In this document: in pieces, positions 55,131 through 64,000 of the stretch | Numbering within the stretch: position 1 is the first letter of the stretch | Layout of the letters: the number at the start of each line of letters is the position of its first letter | NCBI GenBank assembly: GCA_026826555.1 | Contig: JAKSZT010053836.1 | Coordinates: 7,865,356-7,929,355 of the forward strand | Source: Tolypeutes matacus | Taxonomy: Eukaryota > Chordata > Mammalia > Cingulata > Chlamyphoridae | Length of the DNA: 64,000 nt | Direction of reading: 5' to 3' | The notes under the pieces: generated by a model | Told to the model about the DNA's origin: nothing | Databases searched by the model: none | Seen by the model: the letters and a program-made list of their open reading frames with translations, nothing else | Made by a program: the position numbers and the translations under genes

Positions 55131-58100
55131 ATTGAAATCACAGAGGGTTATGATGTTATTGCAGGCACATTGCCTGAATTTTGTCTCCTCTTTTCAGGCT
55201 GAGTTGTTTATACTCCAGTGGCCTACACCTTCAAAGTAGGATATGGCTAATATATGTAACTTCTCTAATATAATTTCAACTCACCAAGAGACTCCATCCC
55301 CTCTTTATAAAGCAATGTAAATTATTAACCAGCATTCTGTGATTTGTCTCAGAGTTTAATTCATAGAATAAATCATGGCATAAGCCAGTAACATAAGTTT
55401 TGTATAACTGCTCATCAATCAATATGTGATGTAAGATAAAGCAATAAGAGTTTTCTCCCAGAGAATGGTCTTTCTGTTTGTGACAAATTATTCTTGGCAA
55501 TGTAATTAGCCAGTTGGTTTATTGAAACAGATGGGAAATGTTTCTTCCAAAATTTTAGAACTGAAATGATTCTTATTCTGTCTTGTGATAAACGTCAATT
55601 AAAATGGTTCTCCCTTCACAAGAAAAATTAAGAAAAAAATTAGTTTAAGAAAATTTCAACCCTGATTGCCAAAGGAAATTCGTTTCTGCAGTAAAGCAAG
55701 CAAAACAAATCAAAACCCTTAAAATTAGGAACAGGCTGCCTTCTGAAATCAAGTTCACATCTGGAGACTTTTATAAAATTTATTGGAAAACTTCTGGTTA
55801 TTTCTATTTTTAACATAATGAGAAAATTCTTATTGTTTGTTGAATTTGATTGAAAATGTTACTTTTAGCCAAGTCCTGACACAGCTCCTACATTGTTGGT
55901 AAATGTTCTTTGTGTTGACAAAGAAGAAAGATCTTAACTATCAAGACCAAAGTGGACCATTAATCAGTTGGATACTCTGAAATGTTGTTTTAAAATTATG
56001 TCTAATGTCTATCACAACAGGTTGGCCAAGGAAATAGTTAATAGTAGCATAATTAAGGATCTCTGGTAAGCACACTGAGTTTATTAAAGCTCTTCAAATA
56101 GATGAACTTGAGTAGTATTTGAAGAGTGCTAGTTAGACTGGGTATTTTTCTCCAGTATATTTTAAAATATGGTGTCAGATAACAGAATAATAAATAAGAT
56201 GTATTTTAAAGGACTCAGGAATTACTGAATAGTCATCTGGGTAAAAGTCAAAGTTCAAATAATTGATGTGTTCTTTCTAACCTCAAGTTATCTTGTGGTC
56301 ATATAGGAACTTCCATGCTAAATTTTATTTTGTAAAAAGCCACAAATATAAGTCACAATCATTACTTCTCAAGTAAACTGCTTTTTCTTTTAGAGAACAG
56401 GTAAGGGACTATCCCACCAAACCCCTGAAATATATTGAAATTTTAGGCAACATTGGATACATTTAGCTTTTTTTTTTTTTTAATTCAAAGAAGAATTTTT
56501 CCTTATTATTTCTTATTCTGAACATATGAGCATATAGCAGATTTTAAAATCTTTTAAAACAGGAAAAATTAGACAAAACATCTTAAATTAGCATTATAAA
56601 GTCATAAATAGTAAAGATGGGACTAGGAACACCTTGGAGGAATAAAAATTTCTCTTATCAGGAACGGCTGGAAGTAGCATACAGTGAGGCAGAAGGGACT
56701 ACTTGGAATCCTGCCTGGGACAAACATGTAAATTAGAGGCTCAAAAACAAATATATCAACTCTCTTTTGACAGGAAAATCTTTGCAACGGATCTTGGGTA
56801 GTCACATTGGTGAAAACTACCCAAGATGGCATTTCTAGGATTTCAGGTTGAGAGGTAGAGTCTCAGCAGGTTCATGTATCTAATCTTGATATGGAATTTG
56901 AAATAAAAATGTTCTGTGAGTTGACTGGACATTGCAGTGAGCCCATCTATCAATTTACCACATCTTGGGATGAGTTGGCTACATCTGGCTAGATCTCATC
57001 TCAGCCTGACAGGAAGGGGTGGCATTTAGGGTCTAATGTAGGAGCCCAGAGATGGCTGTTGGGATGCTGCTTTCTAAATCAACTCAACTAGGTTGAGAGT
57101 CTCAACTCTAGGCTGAGAGTGAGGGGCTCCTCAAGTGCTTCTTTGTCTGGCATCTGTGGCAGGAAGGTTGAGGCCTGGGAGCTTGTATAGCTGATAAATC
57201 TGTTCCATGAATGAAGACTAGTAGAATGGCTCCAAATACAGGACATGTTGATAAATCATATTAAAATATTTTGCCTTTTCTCTTTCTGATGGCCTATTGA
57301 GGATGAAGAAGTAGACTGAGTGACTCTAGGGAAAAGCAGAAAATTGAACCAGGTCTGCAATTGGCCCAGATAGCTCTTCAGTAAAGCTGGGCATCGTGAT
57401 CAGGAATTTGGTATATTCTGCTTGCACAGAAAGGAGACCGTTTGTATCAGTTCAGAGTTTGGTGAACAAGCGCATAAGGATCTGTCCTCGGGGTCAGCAT
57501 GGTAATCACCCTGAAAGTGCCTGGAAAGAGCAGCAGGAGCCTGTTCTCCCTCTGCTTGCTGCCAGTGCCCTTGCCATCTGTGGCCCTCAGTGGAAGATTC
57601 CCAAAGTGGTGCCTCAGAGCCTACTTTATATACTGTTCCCCTGATCATTGTTCCTATTTTTCTAGATTTGGTCACATTTAGTATGCACAAGTAACTGGAA
57701 GTACACTATCAGACAAGCTGGCATATAGTCACCTCCCAACTTCTCCTATAATTTGCTTTGCCTGTGCCTCTGACACTTTTCTCTTTCCCTGTCGATTCTG
57801 GTATCTGACTCTGGAGGTACATTGGGATCAGGATTGGTTTCACAATAAAGGGCCAAAGGAATAGTAAGCCTTCTATTTTTTAACAAGCCTTCTCTGTTTC
57901 TGGGTCAGTGTATCTCATATAGGAATTATTGCAATGTTGAGAGAAAATAATGAATGCATATTGACTGTTTACTGATAGGGGTTAATACTAATTTGATGGT
58001 AATATGACCTGGAATGCCAAAATCCTGCCTCAACACACCTACCACTCCCTTGAGGTTTCCTAGGTGGAATAGATATATGTAAAAGGGCTCATGGAAAATA

Positions 58101-58902
58101 GGAAATCAAAGTACCACTTTATTATTACCTGGGTTGTTACCCAAACTTCAGTGCAGAACTTGCTTGTAAAATGGACTGGATTACAGGGCTCAGAGACAAG
58201 GTCCAAGGGGGTGGGATGGGAAGTAGAGAGGGAAATTTCTTTCTTCCAAACCCAAACCGAAATCTTACAGCCACTCCATGGCAACTGAGATAGCCAGGAT
58301 GAGACAACCTAAGCACACTTGATCAAAGCAGAGAGGAGGCTGCCCATCGGTTGGCCCTTGCCTCTGTTCTAATTATCAGTAGCTGAAGAGAACAGAATCC
58401 TGTATACAAAATATGGCTGCCTAAGTAGGTTGTATCAGTGGAGGATATGGGCAGGATAGTTTTTCCTAGAAGGAGTTAAAGGCTTATTTCTCAATGTAAT
58501 TATCTAGTGCAGATGGTAAAGGAATAGTTGGATTATTCAAAACCCACAATCATGGAAATCTAGAAGCACCTAAACATTTTATTTAGTCAAGTAGATGAAT
58601 GTAACAAAGATAGAAAGTTATCTTGAGAGTCTATTACTCTAATGCATCTTCAGAGGAAATTACTTAAATAATATACTCATGGGTGCTGAATACATTCTAA
58701 CCCTTTTGGAAAAGCATCTAGACACCATTTTGGACAGTTCAAAGAATACATCTTAATGAGCAGTGGTAATAAATAAGTAAATATGAAACTATACTGGTTT
58801 AAAAGACTTGGAGAAAATGATGTGATAAATGTATAGTTATGCTTTACAAAGTGTACATCCTAATTTTGAATAGTACGTTCCATTTTATCTTCTTCATCTA
58901 AA
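55131..58902. other. Unique AT-rich non-coding sequence, no gene recognised
   Basis: About 3.8 kb essentially free of recognisable repeats, including 55320-55700, which has several TAAT cores and looks CNE-like. Overlapping plus and minus frames at 57396-57690 (60-96 codons) show no family motif. Low repeat density over this length is itself notable. Confidence 0.4.
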
Positions 58903-58914
58903 AAATGACTGAAC

Positions 58915-59058
58915 TGGGAGCAGATGTGGTTCAAGCAGTTGAGCGCCCACCTCCCACACAGGAGGTCCCAGGTTCCATTCCCAGTGCCTCCTAAAGAAGA
59001 CAAACGAACAATGAATAAACAGACAAGGGAGCCATCCTGGGGGCAGGGGGAGGTGGGT
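58915..59058 (+). mobile_element. DAS-related SINE with TSD
   Basis: Head GGGAGCAGATGTGGTTCAAG with B box AGGTTCCATTCCCAG, then an AAC/GACA-rich body and a GGGAGCC...GGGGG-type end, the same 3' end as the dimeric copy near 3990. TSD AAATGACTGAAC (58903-58914) and AAATGACTTAAC (59059-59070), 11 of 12 identical. The A-run 59101-59119 is outside the TSD. Confidence 0.92.
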
Positions 59059-59070
59059 AAATGACTTAAC

Positions 59071-60929
59071 CAGACACAAAATAATTTAGACAAGTTTAGT
59101 AAAAAAAAAAAAAAAAAAATCAGTAGCAAGATAGAACCTAGAGGTGAATGACTAAGGACTTTTAAGTTGTGAAAAAAGAGTAGAAATCTGTTAAAAGATT
59201 TAAAATGATTAGTGTTAAAGAGAAGGATAATTGGGCACTTTTATTTACATTTTCTTATAATGAGGGGATAAAAGAACACTTGATAAAATGAAAATGCAAA
59301 AACATTTAAGACTAATAAAAGTTTTTTTAACTTCACAATTAACTTTAGAAATTTAATCATCAGATATTTGCTACAGATAGTTTAGGATGGTTCAGAAAGA
59401 TTAGGCATTCATATGAATGAGGATAGAGTCTACGGCAACAGAGTCAGAAAAAAATAATGAGCACTAGGAAGTCCTGAGGTTTAGGGCATACACTGATCAT
59501 AAGCCAGAGGAAATGTTCCTGCCTGATGTAATATTGTTGACCTGCCGGGACTGCCAAACATCTACAAGCCTTCTGAGCACGTGCTGGGATATTGGCACTC
59601 CTTCTGTGGTTTCCCGTGAGTCACTGCACCTTCAAATACCATCACACTAATACATTATTTCTGCTTTGCTGTTTATTCATCTATATTTTGGTGTCTGGCT
59701 AGCTCAGAAAGCACATATTTTTTTCCATTTTAATGAGGCTTATATTTTCTTATTTTGAGTGATCATTTCCAGTTTCACCCTTTCCAATATTTCTCTAATA
59801 AGTATTTCGTTTTGACTAGTCTGCATGTTTAAAGAAGATTGGTTGAGCCAAGAATCTGTCGGTAATGATATTATTTATGCAGAGGAGACGGGGTAATCCT
59901 AGAGACTGACATTTCCTTAAGCATCCTCCTAGCCATTAAAAATAGTCAGGGCTGTTGCGGTGATTTCTGCCAGACTTGAGTTTGGAAGGGTGTTCCCCAC
60001 TGAAGACCTAATCTTTCATTCTAATTCTTCCCTTAGATAATATATATATATATATTATATATAATTCACGGTATAGTCATGATGCAAAAATGCCACTGCT
60101 TGGTCCAAGCTCTACTTAGGGGAAGTAGGTAGCTACCCACCATGATTGGCTCGAGGTACATGTCAAATCTAGTAGACACTCTGTCTAAAATCCCATTTAT
60201 TTAATTCCATTGCATTTTTTTTTTTTTTCGGTTGGTCTTCTTTTAAAAAATATATAAACATTGCTTTCATGGGCATTATATTATACTAAAATAACTAAAG
60301 GGTGTTGATGACTTCTCAGATTCACTTTCCCTCTAACAGGCCAGGTAGTGGTAAAGAATGTGCACATTAAGTGTGTGTTATGGTTGGGGGTGATAGTGGA
60401 AGTGATGTATCTTTTTTACTCTTCTTATACTCCTTATCAAAACTATTCTCAGAAATAGATACAAAGTCATTCATGCGAAAGTGTTAATGACTAGTACAAA
60501 CTAAACATAATTAGGCCTTCAAAGGCATTTGCAATAGAGTAACTCCCCCAAACCCTTAAGCTAAAGCACAAAATCACTGAGCTGGAGTTCCAAGCTTTAG
60601 CTGGGGTGTAGAAGTATTGTGTTTTGTTCTCTGGACCTTCCCATGGTGGCTGTAGTCACCCCCACATGTGCTCACTTACCTGGCCTAGGCATAGGCCATG
60701 GCTGTGAAGTTGCTGCCACCTGAGTCGCCGGACCAAGATGCAGAGGAATTACTGAGTTTGTTTTATGCTTCTTTAGTGTCTCAGGGCCCCACTGGGTGCT
60801 AGAGCAGCATTCTCCAGGAAGAAAGAGAAGCGGACGTATTCAAATTGGGTTTCATAATTTAAAAATATCTGACATTTTATCTCATTTGAAATTTTTATTC
60901 TCCTAATAACATTCAAGGAGGGCTAATAT
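59071..60929. other. Unique non-coding sequence, nothing certain
   Basis: A-run (59101-59119), (AT)n at 60043-60066 and a T-run near 60215-60230. No gene recognised. Confidence 0.4.
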
Positions 60930-61030
60930 TTTTTGATGTTTCACAGATGGGGAAACTGAGAGCAAGCGAAGCACGTACTGTTTAGTTACAGAGATCGGTC
61001 TCCTGGCTCTTTTCCAGTATTCTTGGCACT
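60930..61030 (+). repeat. MIR-family fragment
   Basis: 'gatgtttcacagatggggaa' followed by 'actgagagcaagcgaagcac' resembles the MIR core (TTTACAGATGAGGAAACTGAGGC...). Confidence 0.65.
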
Positions 61031-62424
61031 ACCTTGTGCTACTTCCCTAGACTAAAGGACTGTGTCCAGTGATGAGGAACATGGCCACAGAGCACTTCCT
61101 AAAAGGGTCCGCTAACAAGTGTTAAATAAATTAATAAATAAGACTTTTGCATGTGCTTCGTAGTTGTGGATAATTTTTTCCCTGTTTACCCTAAACCAAT
61201 TTCCCTAGAAAAGTATGTGTATTTTTCTTCATGCACACAAAGACTTTTAGACTACATTCCAGTTAAAAAGTGGAAAACTTGGGGTTCTTGTTTAACATCA
61301 GCAATGTTCGTGTTGACTTTTTTTGTTTTTTCGTTTAATTTAAAATTTCACATCAGTTTTGCAGAGGGATATGGGTAAGGGACTTAAAATAAGAAGCAGC
61401 ATAAGCCTGGTTTTAATTTACTTGTGTACATTTTCAAAATTACTGGGCCTGGAGTCTTCCAAGACTGATGTTTTTAATAAGTAGAATGTCGTGTTATCAG
61501 GATTTGTGGGGCCTCACTATCATTTGTCAGATAATTTTCCTTTTTTAAGTATGTGTGCTGTTTTGTTGTTCTTTGTCTCTCAGGTCTGTTCAAGTAACCC
61601 TCAGGGCATCCTCCTGGCTTCCACTCTCCTGATGAGCCCATCCATAATTCCCTTTCATGCTCTTTCCCTTGTAAATGTAAACATATTTTTCTGTGTCTGG
61701 ACCCCAAGCAGCTTTCTAAAAGCTAGTATGTTATTATTCTTATGAATTGTTTATTTTGCTTGGGATCTTTTGCTTTTTAAGTACTTCCTGTTGTTGTTGT
61801 TTTTTAATTGACTTTTTCTTTGAATAGATGGAACACAAAAACAAACTTCAACTAAGATTTACAGATACCACCCAGTTTATCTATACGTGGGTAAAGCTTT
61901 GAATTTGATTATAGCAGCTTTTGGATTTACTCACAAGTAAAACAATTCTATTTCTCTTTCTGTTTCTCAAAAATCACAAGTACCTCTGTGTTCATTGATA
62001 CTGTTTTTCAGTGTATGATCCTTCCTAAAGTTGGTTTATCTAGTTTTAAGGTTCCCATTAAAAGACATCTTGAGAAACTGTAATTATCATTAGGGAAAAA
62101 TTATGACTTCTGACAATAAAATAATGTGATATTTTCTTTTTAGTTACTGACTCAAATTGACCTTTTGCACATTTTTATTGACAGAACATAGAGAAGAGGT
62201 TGCTGAATTTTTTATCTTCCTCCTGCCCTCATTCCTTTCAACATTATCCCAACAAGGTTAGGAGATGGAAGCCTATTAGATGTCTTGCAATAGTTTGAAG
62301 ATTCCTAAATTTAGGCACCCCTTCTTGACACATTTTGTCAATGATTGGGCCATACGTCTTTGTTTTCTTCCCTCTTTCTTGCATCCTCCTCTAATTGAGA
62401 ATGTCAAAATCTTACATCTCCGTT
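61031..62424. other. Unique AT-rich non-coding sequence
   Basis: No named repeat or gene recognised. Confidence 0.4.
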
Positions 62425-62800
62425 TTTTAAAGAGACTAATTTTTAGAGCACTTTTAGGGTTAAAGAAACTTTGCACAGGAAGTACAGAGTTCCCATATAC
62501 CCTCCCCACCATACACAGTTTCCCATATTATTACCATCTTGCATTATTATTGTGTATTTGTTAGAATTGATGAACAAATATTGATACATTATATTAACCA
62601 AAGTCCATAGTTTGTATTAGTAGTCATTCACTCTGTATTATATAGTTCTATGGGTTTTGACAAATGTATGATGTTGTGTGTTCACCATTATATTATCATA
62701 AGGAATAATTTCAATGCCCTAAAAATTCCCTGTCTCCACATATTCATTTTCCCACCCCAACCCCCAACTCCCAACCTCTGGCAACCAATGGTTTTTTACA
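62425..62800 (-). mobile_element. L1M-type 3' UTR fragment
   Basis: 'aagtacagagttcccatata', 'ccctccccaccatacacag', 'agtccatagtttgtattagt' and 'tctggcaaccaatggtttt' are the reverse strand of an old L1 3' UTR. Confidence 0.75.
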
Positions 62801-63084
62801 ATTTGATTTGCAAGAGGAATTTTGCTGCTGACTCAGCTTGTCTCTTACTTTTTTTTTTTTTTTTTCTCCTTTTTAAACCATATCTATCTCCTTTCTGGCT
62901 TTTCTTTCCATACTTAGGCAGGAACTTTAGCTACCCAGTCAGACTGATAGTCCACTATGTTGCAGGCTTTGAGCTAGGAATTTCAATTTGGAACTTTCAT
63001 TCAGTTCCAAGTTTTTGGTTCAAGTTTTATTCTTTGGCCTTGTTTCCCCTTGCTTGATTTAGTTTTACCTCCTCGGCTCACTGC
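62801..63084. other. Unique non-coding sequence with T-run
   Basis: Poly-T around 62850-62866. No gene recognised. Confidence 0.4.
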
Positions 63085-63165
63085 TGCCAGTAACTGGTTG
63101 TATGACTTTGGGAAAGTCACTCAATTTTACTGAGCATTGATGGGTCTCTCCAGGGCTAGGTAAGG
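63085..63165 (+). repeat. MIR-family fragment
   Basis: 'ggttgtatgactttgggaaa' and 'gtcactcaattttactgag' match the MIR region (TGTGTGACCTTGGGCAAGTCACTT...). Confidence 0.75.
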
Positions 63166-63237
63166 GGTGACTGATAAAATTTTCTCCTATTACCCGGGAC
63201 CATAAAGTATATAGTACAAGGAAAATAACACTACTTT

Positions 63238-63390
63238 TCAGGAGAACTGGGATCTTATATCTATGTCATTCACTAATTAGCAGTGTGTTCGGATAAGACA
63301 TTTCACTTTTCTAGGTCCCAGTTCCTCATCTGTAAAATGAAGTGCTTGGACTAGCTCCATCTTTAAAGTTATCTGATTGTCTTATAGCAC
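63238..63390 (+). repeat. MIR-family SINE
   Basis: 'gtcattcactaattagcagt', 'cacttttctaggtcccagtt' and 'cctcatctgtaaaatgaagt'. Diverged but ordered. Confidence 0.8.
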
Positions 63391-63499
63391 TTCCCATTTC
63401 TTTGTGTTTTTCTATTGATCCAAATCCCTTTCAACAATCCTTTCCCTCACATGGGAATATAATTAATTCTGTTCCTAAGAATAATTTTTGATAAACATT

Positions 63500-63735
63500 A
63501 AACACCAAGTTTTGTATAGTGCTTTACCATTTCCTAGGTGCTTTCATATATTATCCTTTTTGGATCTGTGTCTAGCTCTAAAAAGGAGATTGACAGGTAT
63601 TTTTATTATTTCTATCTTATAGTTAGGGAAACTGAGGTGCCAGAGTTAATGAATCACTCAGGGATAACAAGTATAGGTGGCAGAAATAGAAATCAAATCC
63701 AGGTTTTTATGAGTCTTAGGCCCCATGCCACCTAT
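63500..63735 (+). repeat. MIR-family SINE
   Basis: 'tatagtgctttaccatttcc', 'tcttatagttagggaaactg', 'aggtgccagagttaatgaat' and 'aaatcaaatccaggttttta' follow the MIR order. Confidence 0.8.
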
Positions 63736-63961
63736 TTGTTTTCTTATAAACCTACATTTTTATTTATTCATGCATTTTTGTCTTTTTTTTTAGAATTAAT
63801 TTTTAATTTTCAAGCAATATAAGATAATAAAGTCTTTATAATAAAATACTGCACTTTATGCATCCCTTCCTTACACCCCATAGAAATCAGATTTCAATGT
63901 TTTTTTTTCTGTGTGTTGTGTTTATTCTGCTATTCCTGGATTTATCAATTTTGAACATGTA

Positions 63962-63980
63962 ATTATTATTATTATTATTT
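63962..63980. repeat. (ATT)n tract
   Basis: Short triplet run, likely the A-rich tail of the SINE that follows. Confidence 0.8.
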
Positions 63981-64000
63981 TTTAGGAGGTACTGGGGATT
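63978..64000 (-). mobile_element. DAS-related SINE, cut by window end
   Basis: TTTTTTAGGAGGTACTGGGG matches the minus-strand start of the SINE body (compare AGAAGGTACTG at 54248 and AGGAGGCACCAGG at 4340). The rest lies beyond the window. Confidence 0.7.

Noticed and set aside
57396..57690. Overlapping frames (82 and 96 codons) that could be an exon
   Set aside because: No protein family recognised, both strands open equally, and no clear splice acceptor/donor pair. Needs a transcript to revive.

Overview
This window is non-coding eukaryotic DNA from a placental mammal, almost certainly a xenarthran and most likely an armadillo. The main evidence is a set of tRNA-derived SINEs of the DAS (Dasypus) type, together with ancient mammal-wide repeats (MIR, L2, hAT/MER5-type MITEs, L1M, HAL1-like) and younger L1 copies. 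I recognise no protein-coding exon, rRNA, functional tRNA gene or CRISPR. There is no bacterial-style gene organisation. The open frames present are short. Those with recognisable content are L1 ORF1/ORF2 debris or antisense translations of SINEs. The window is best read as intergenic or deep intronic sequence.

Layout. 1-6.9 kb: unique DNA with a candidate conserved regulatory block (about 2.14-2.44 kb), then a nest of old minus-strand L1 3' sequence containing a monomeric and a dimeric DAS-type SINE. 6.9-8.7 kb: an LTR-like repeat split by an L1-type insertion, then an L2 split by a DAS SINE with a perfect 14-bp target-site duplication (TSD). 8.7-21 kb: mostly unique DNA with scattered MIR, hAT MITEs, L1M pieces and two copies of one LTR-like family. 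21-35 kb: largely unique DNA, with a second candidate cis-regulatory block (21.29-21.83 kb), an LTR ending in an A-run, two hAT MITEs (one at 18.9 kb) with clear 8-bp TSDs, and L2/MIR. 35.4-38 kb: a 5'-truncated plus-strand L1 with an assembly gap and a duplicated 102-bp segment around it. 40.2-44.1 kb: a minus-strand HAL1-like half-L1 (ORF1 joined to a 3' UTR, no ORF2), itself split by an 817-bp L1-mobilised insertion with a perfect 15-bp TSD. 48.07-54.2 kb: a near full-length minus-strand L1 of about 6.1 kb with 5' UTR monomers, ORF1, endonuclease, RT and C-terminal region. 54.2-64 kb: mostly unique AT-rich DNA with a few SINEs and MIRs, ending inside another SINE.

Interaction of the parts: LINE-1 machinery explains most insertions. 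DAS SINEs and L1 copies end in A-rich tails and are flanked by TSDs, and one copy carries a 5' inversion typical of twin priming. Nesting gives a relative age order: MIR/L2/HAL1/L1M oldest, then LTR and hAT pieces, then DAS SINEs and the L1-type copies.

No new molecular system was found. The observations most worth checking are the two candidate regulatory blocks, the monomeric L1 promoter, the alternative 3' ends of one L1-mobilised repeat, and the duplicated segment at the gap. Repeat-family names come from recognition by memory, not a database search. Element boundaries are approximate except where TSDs are given.
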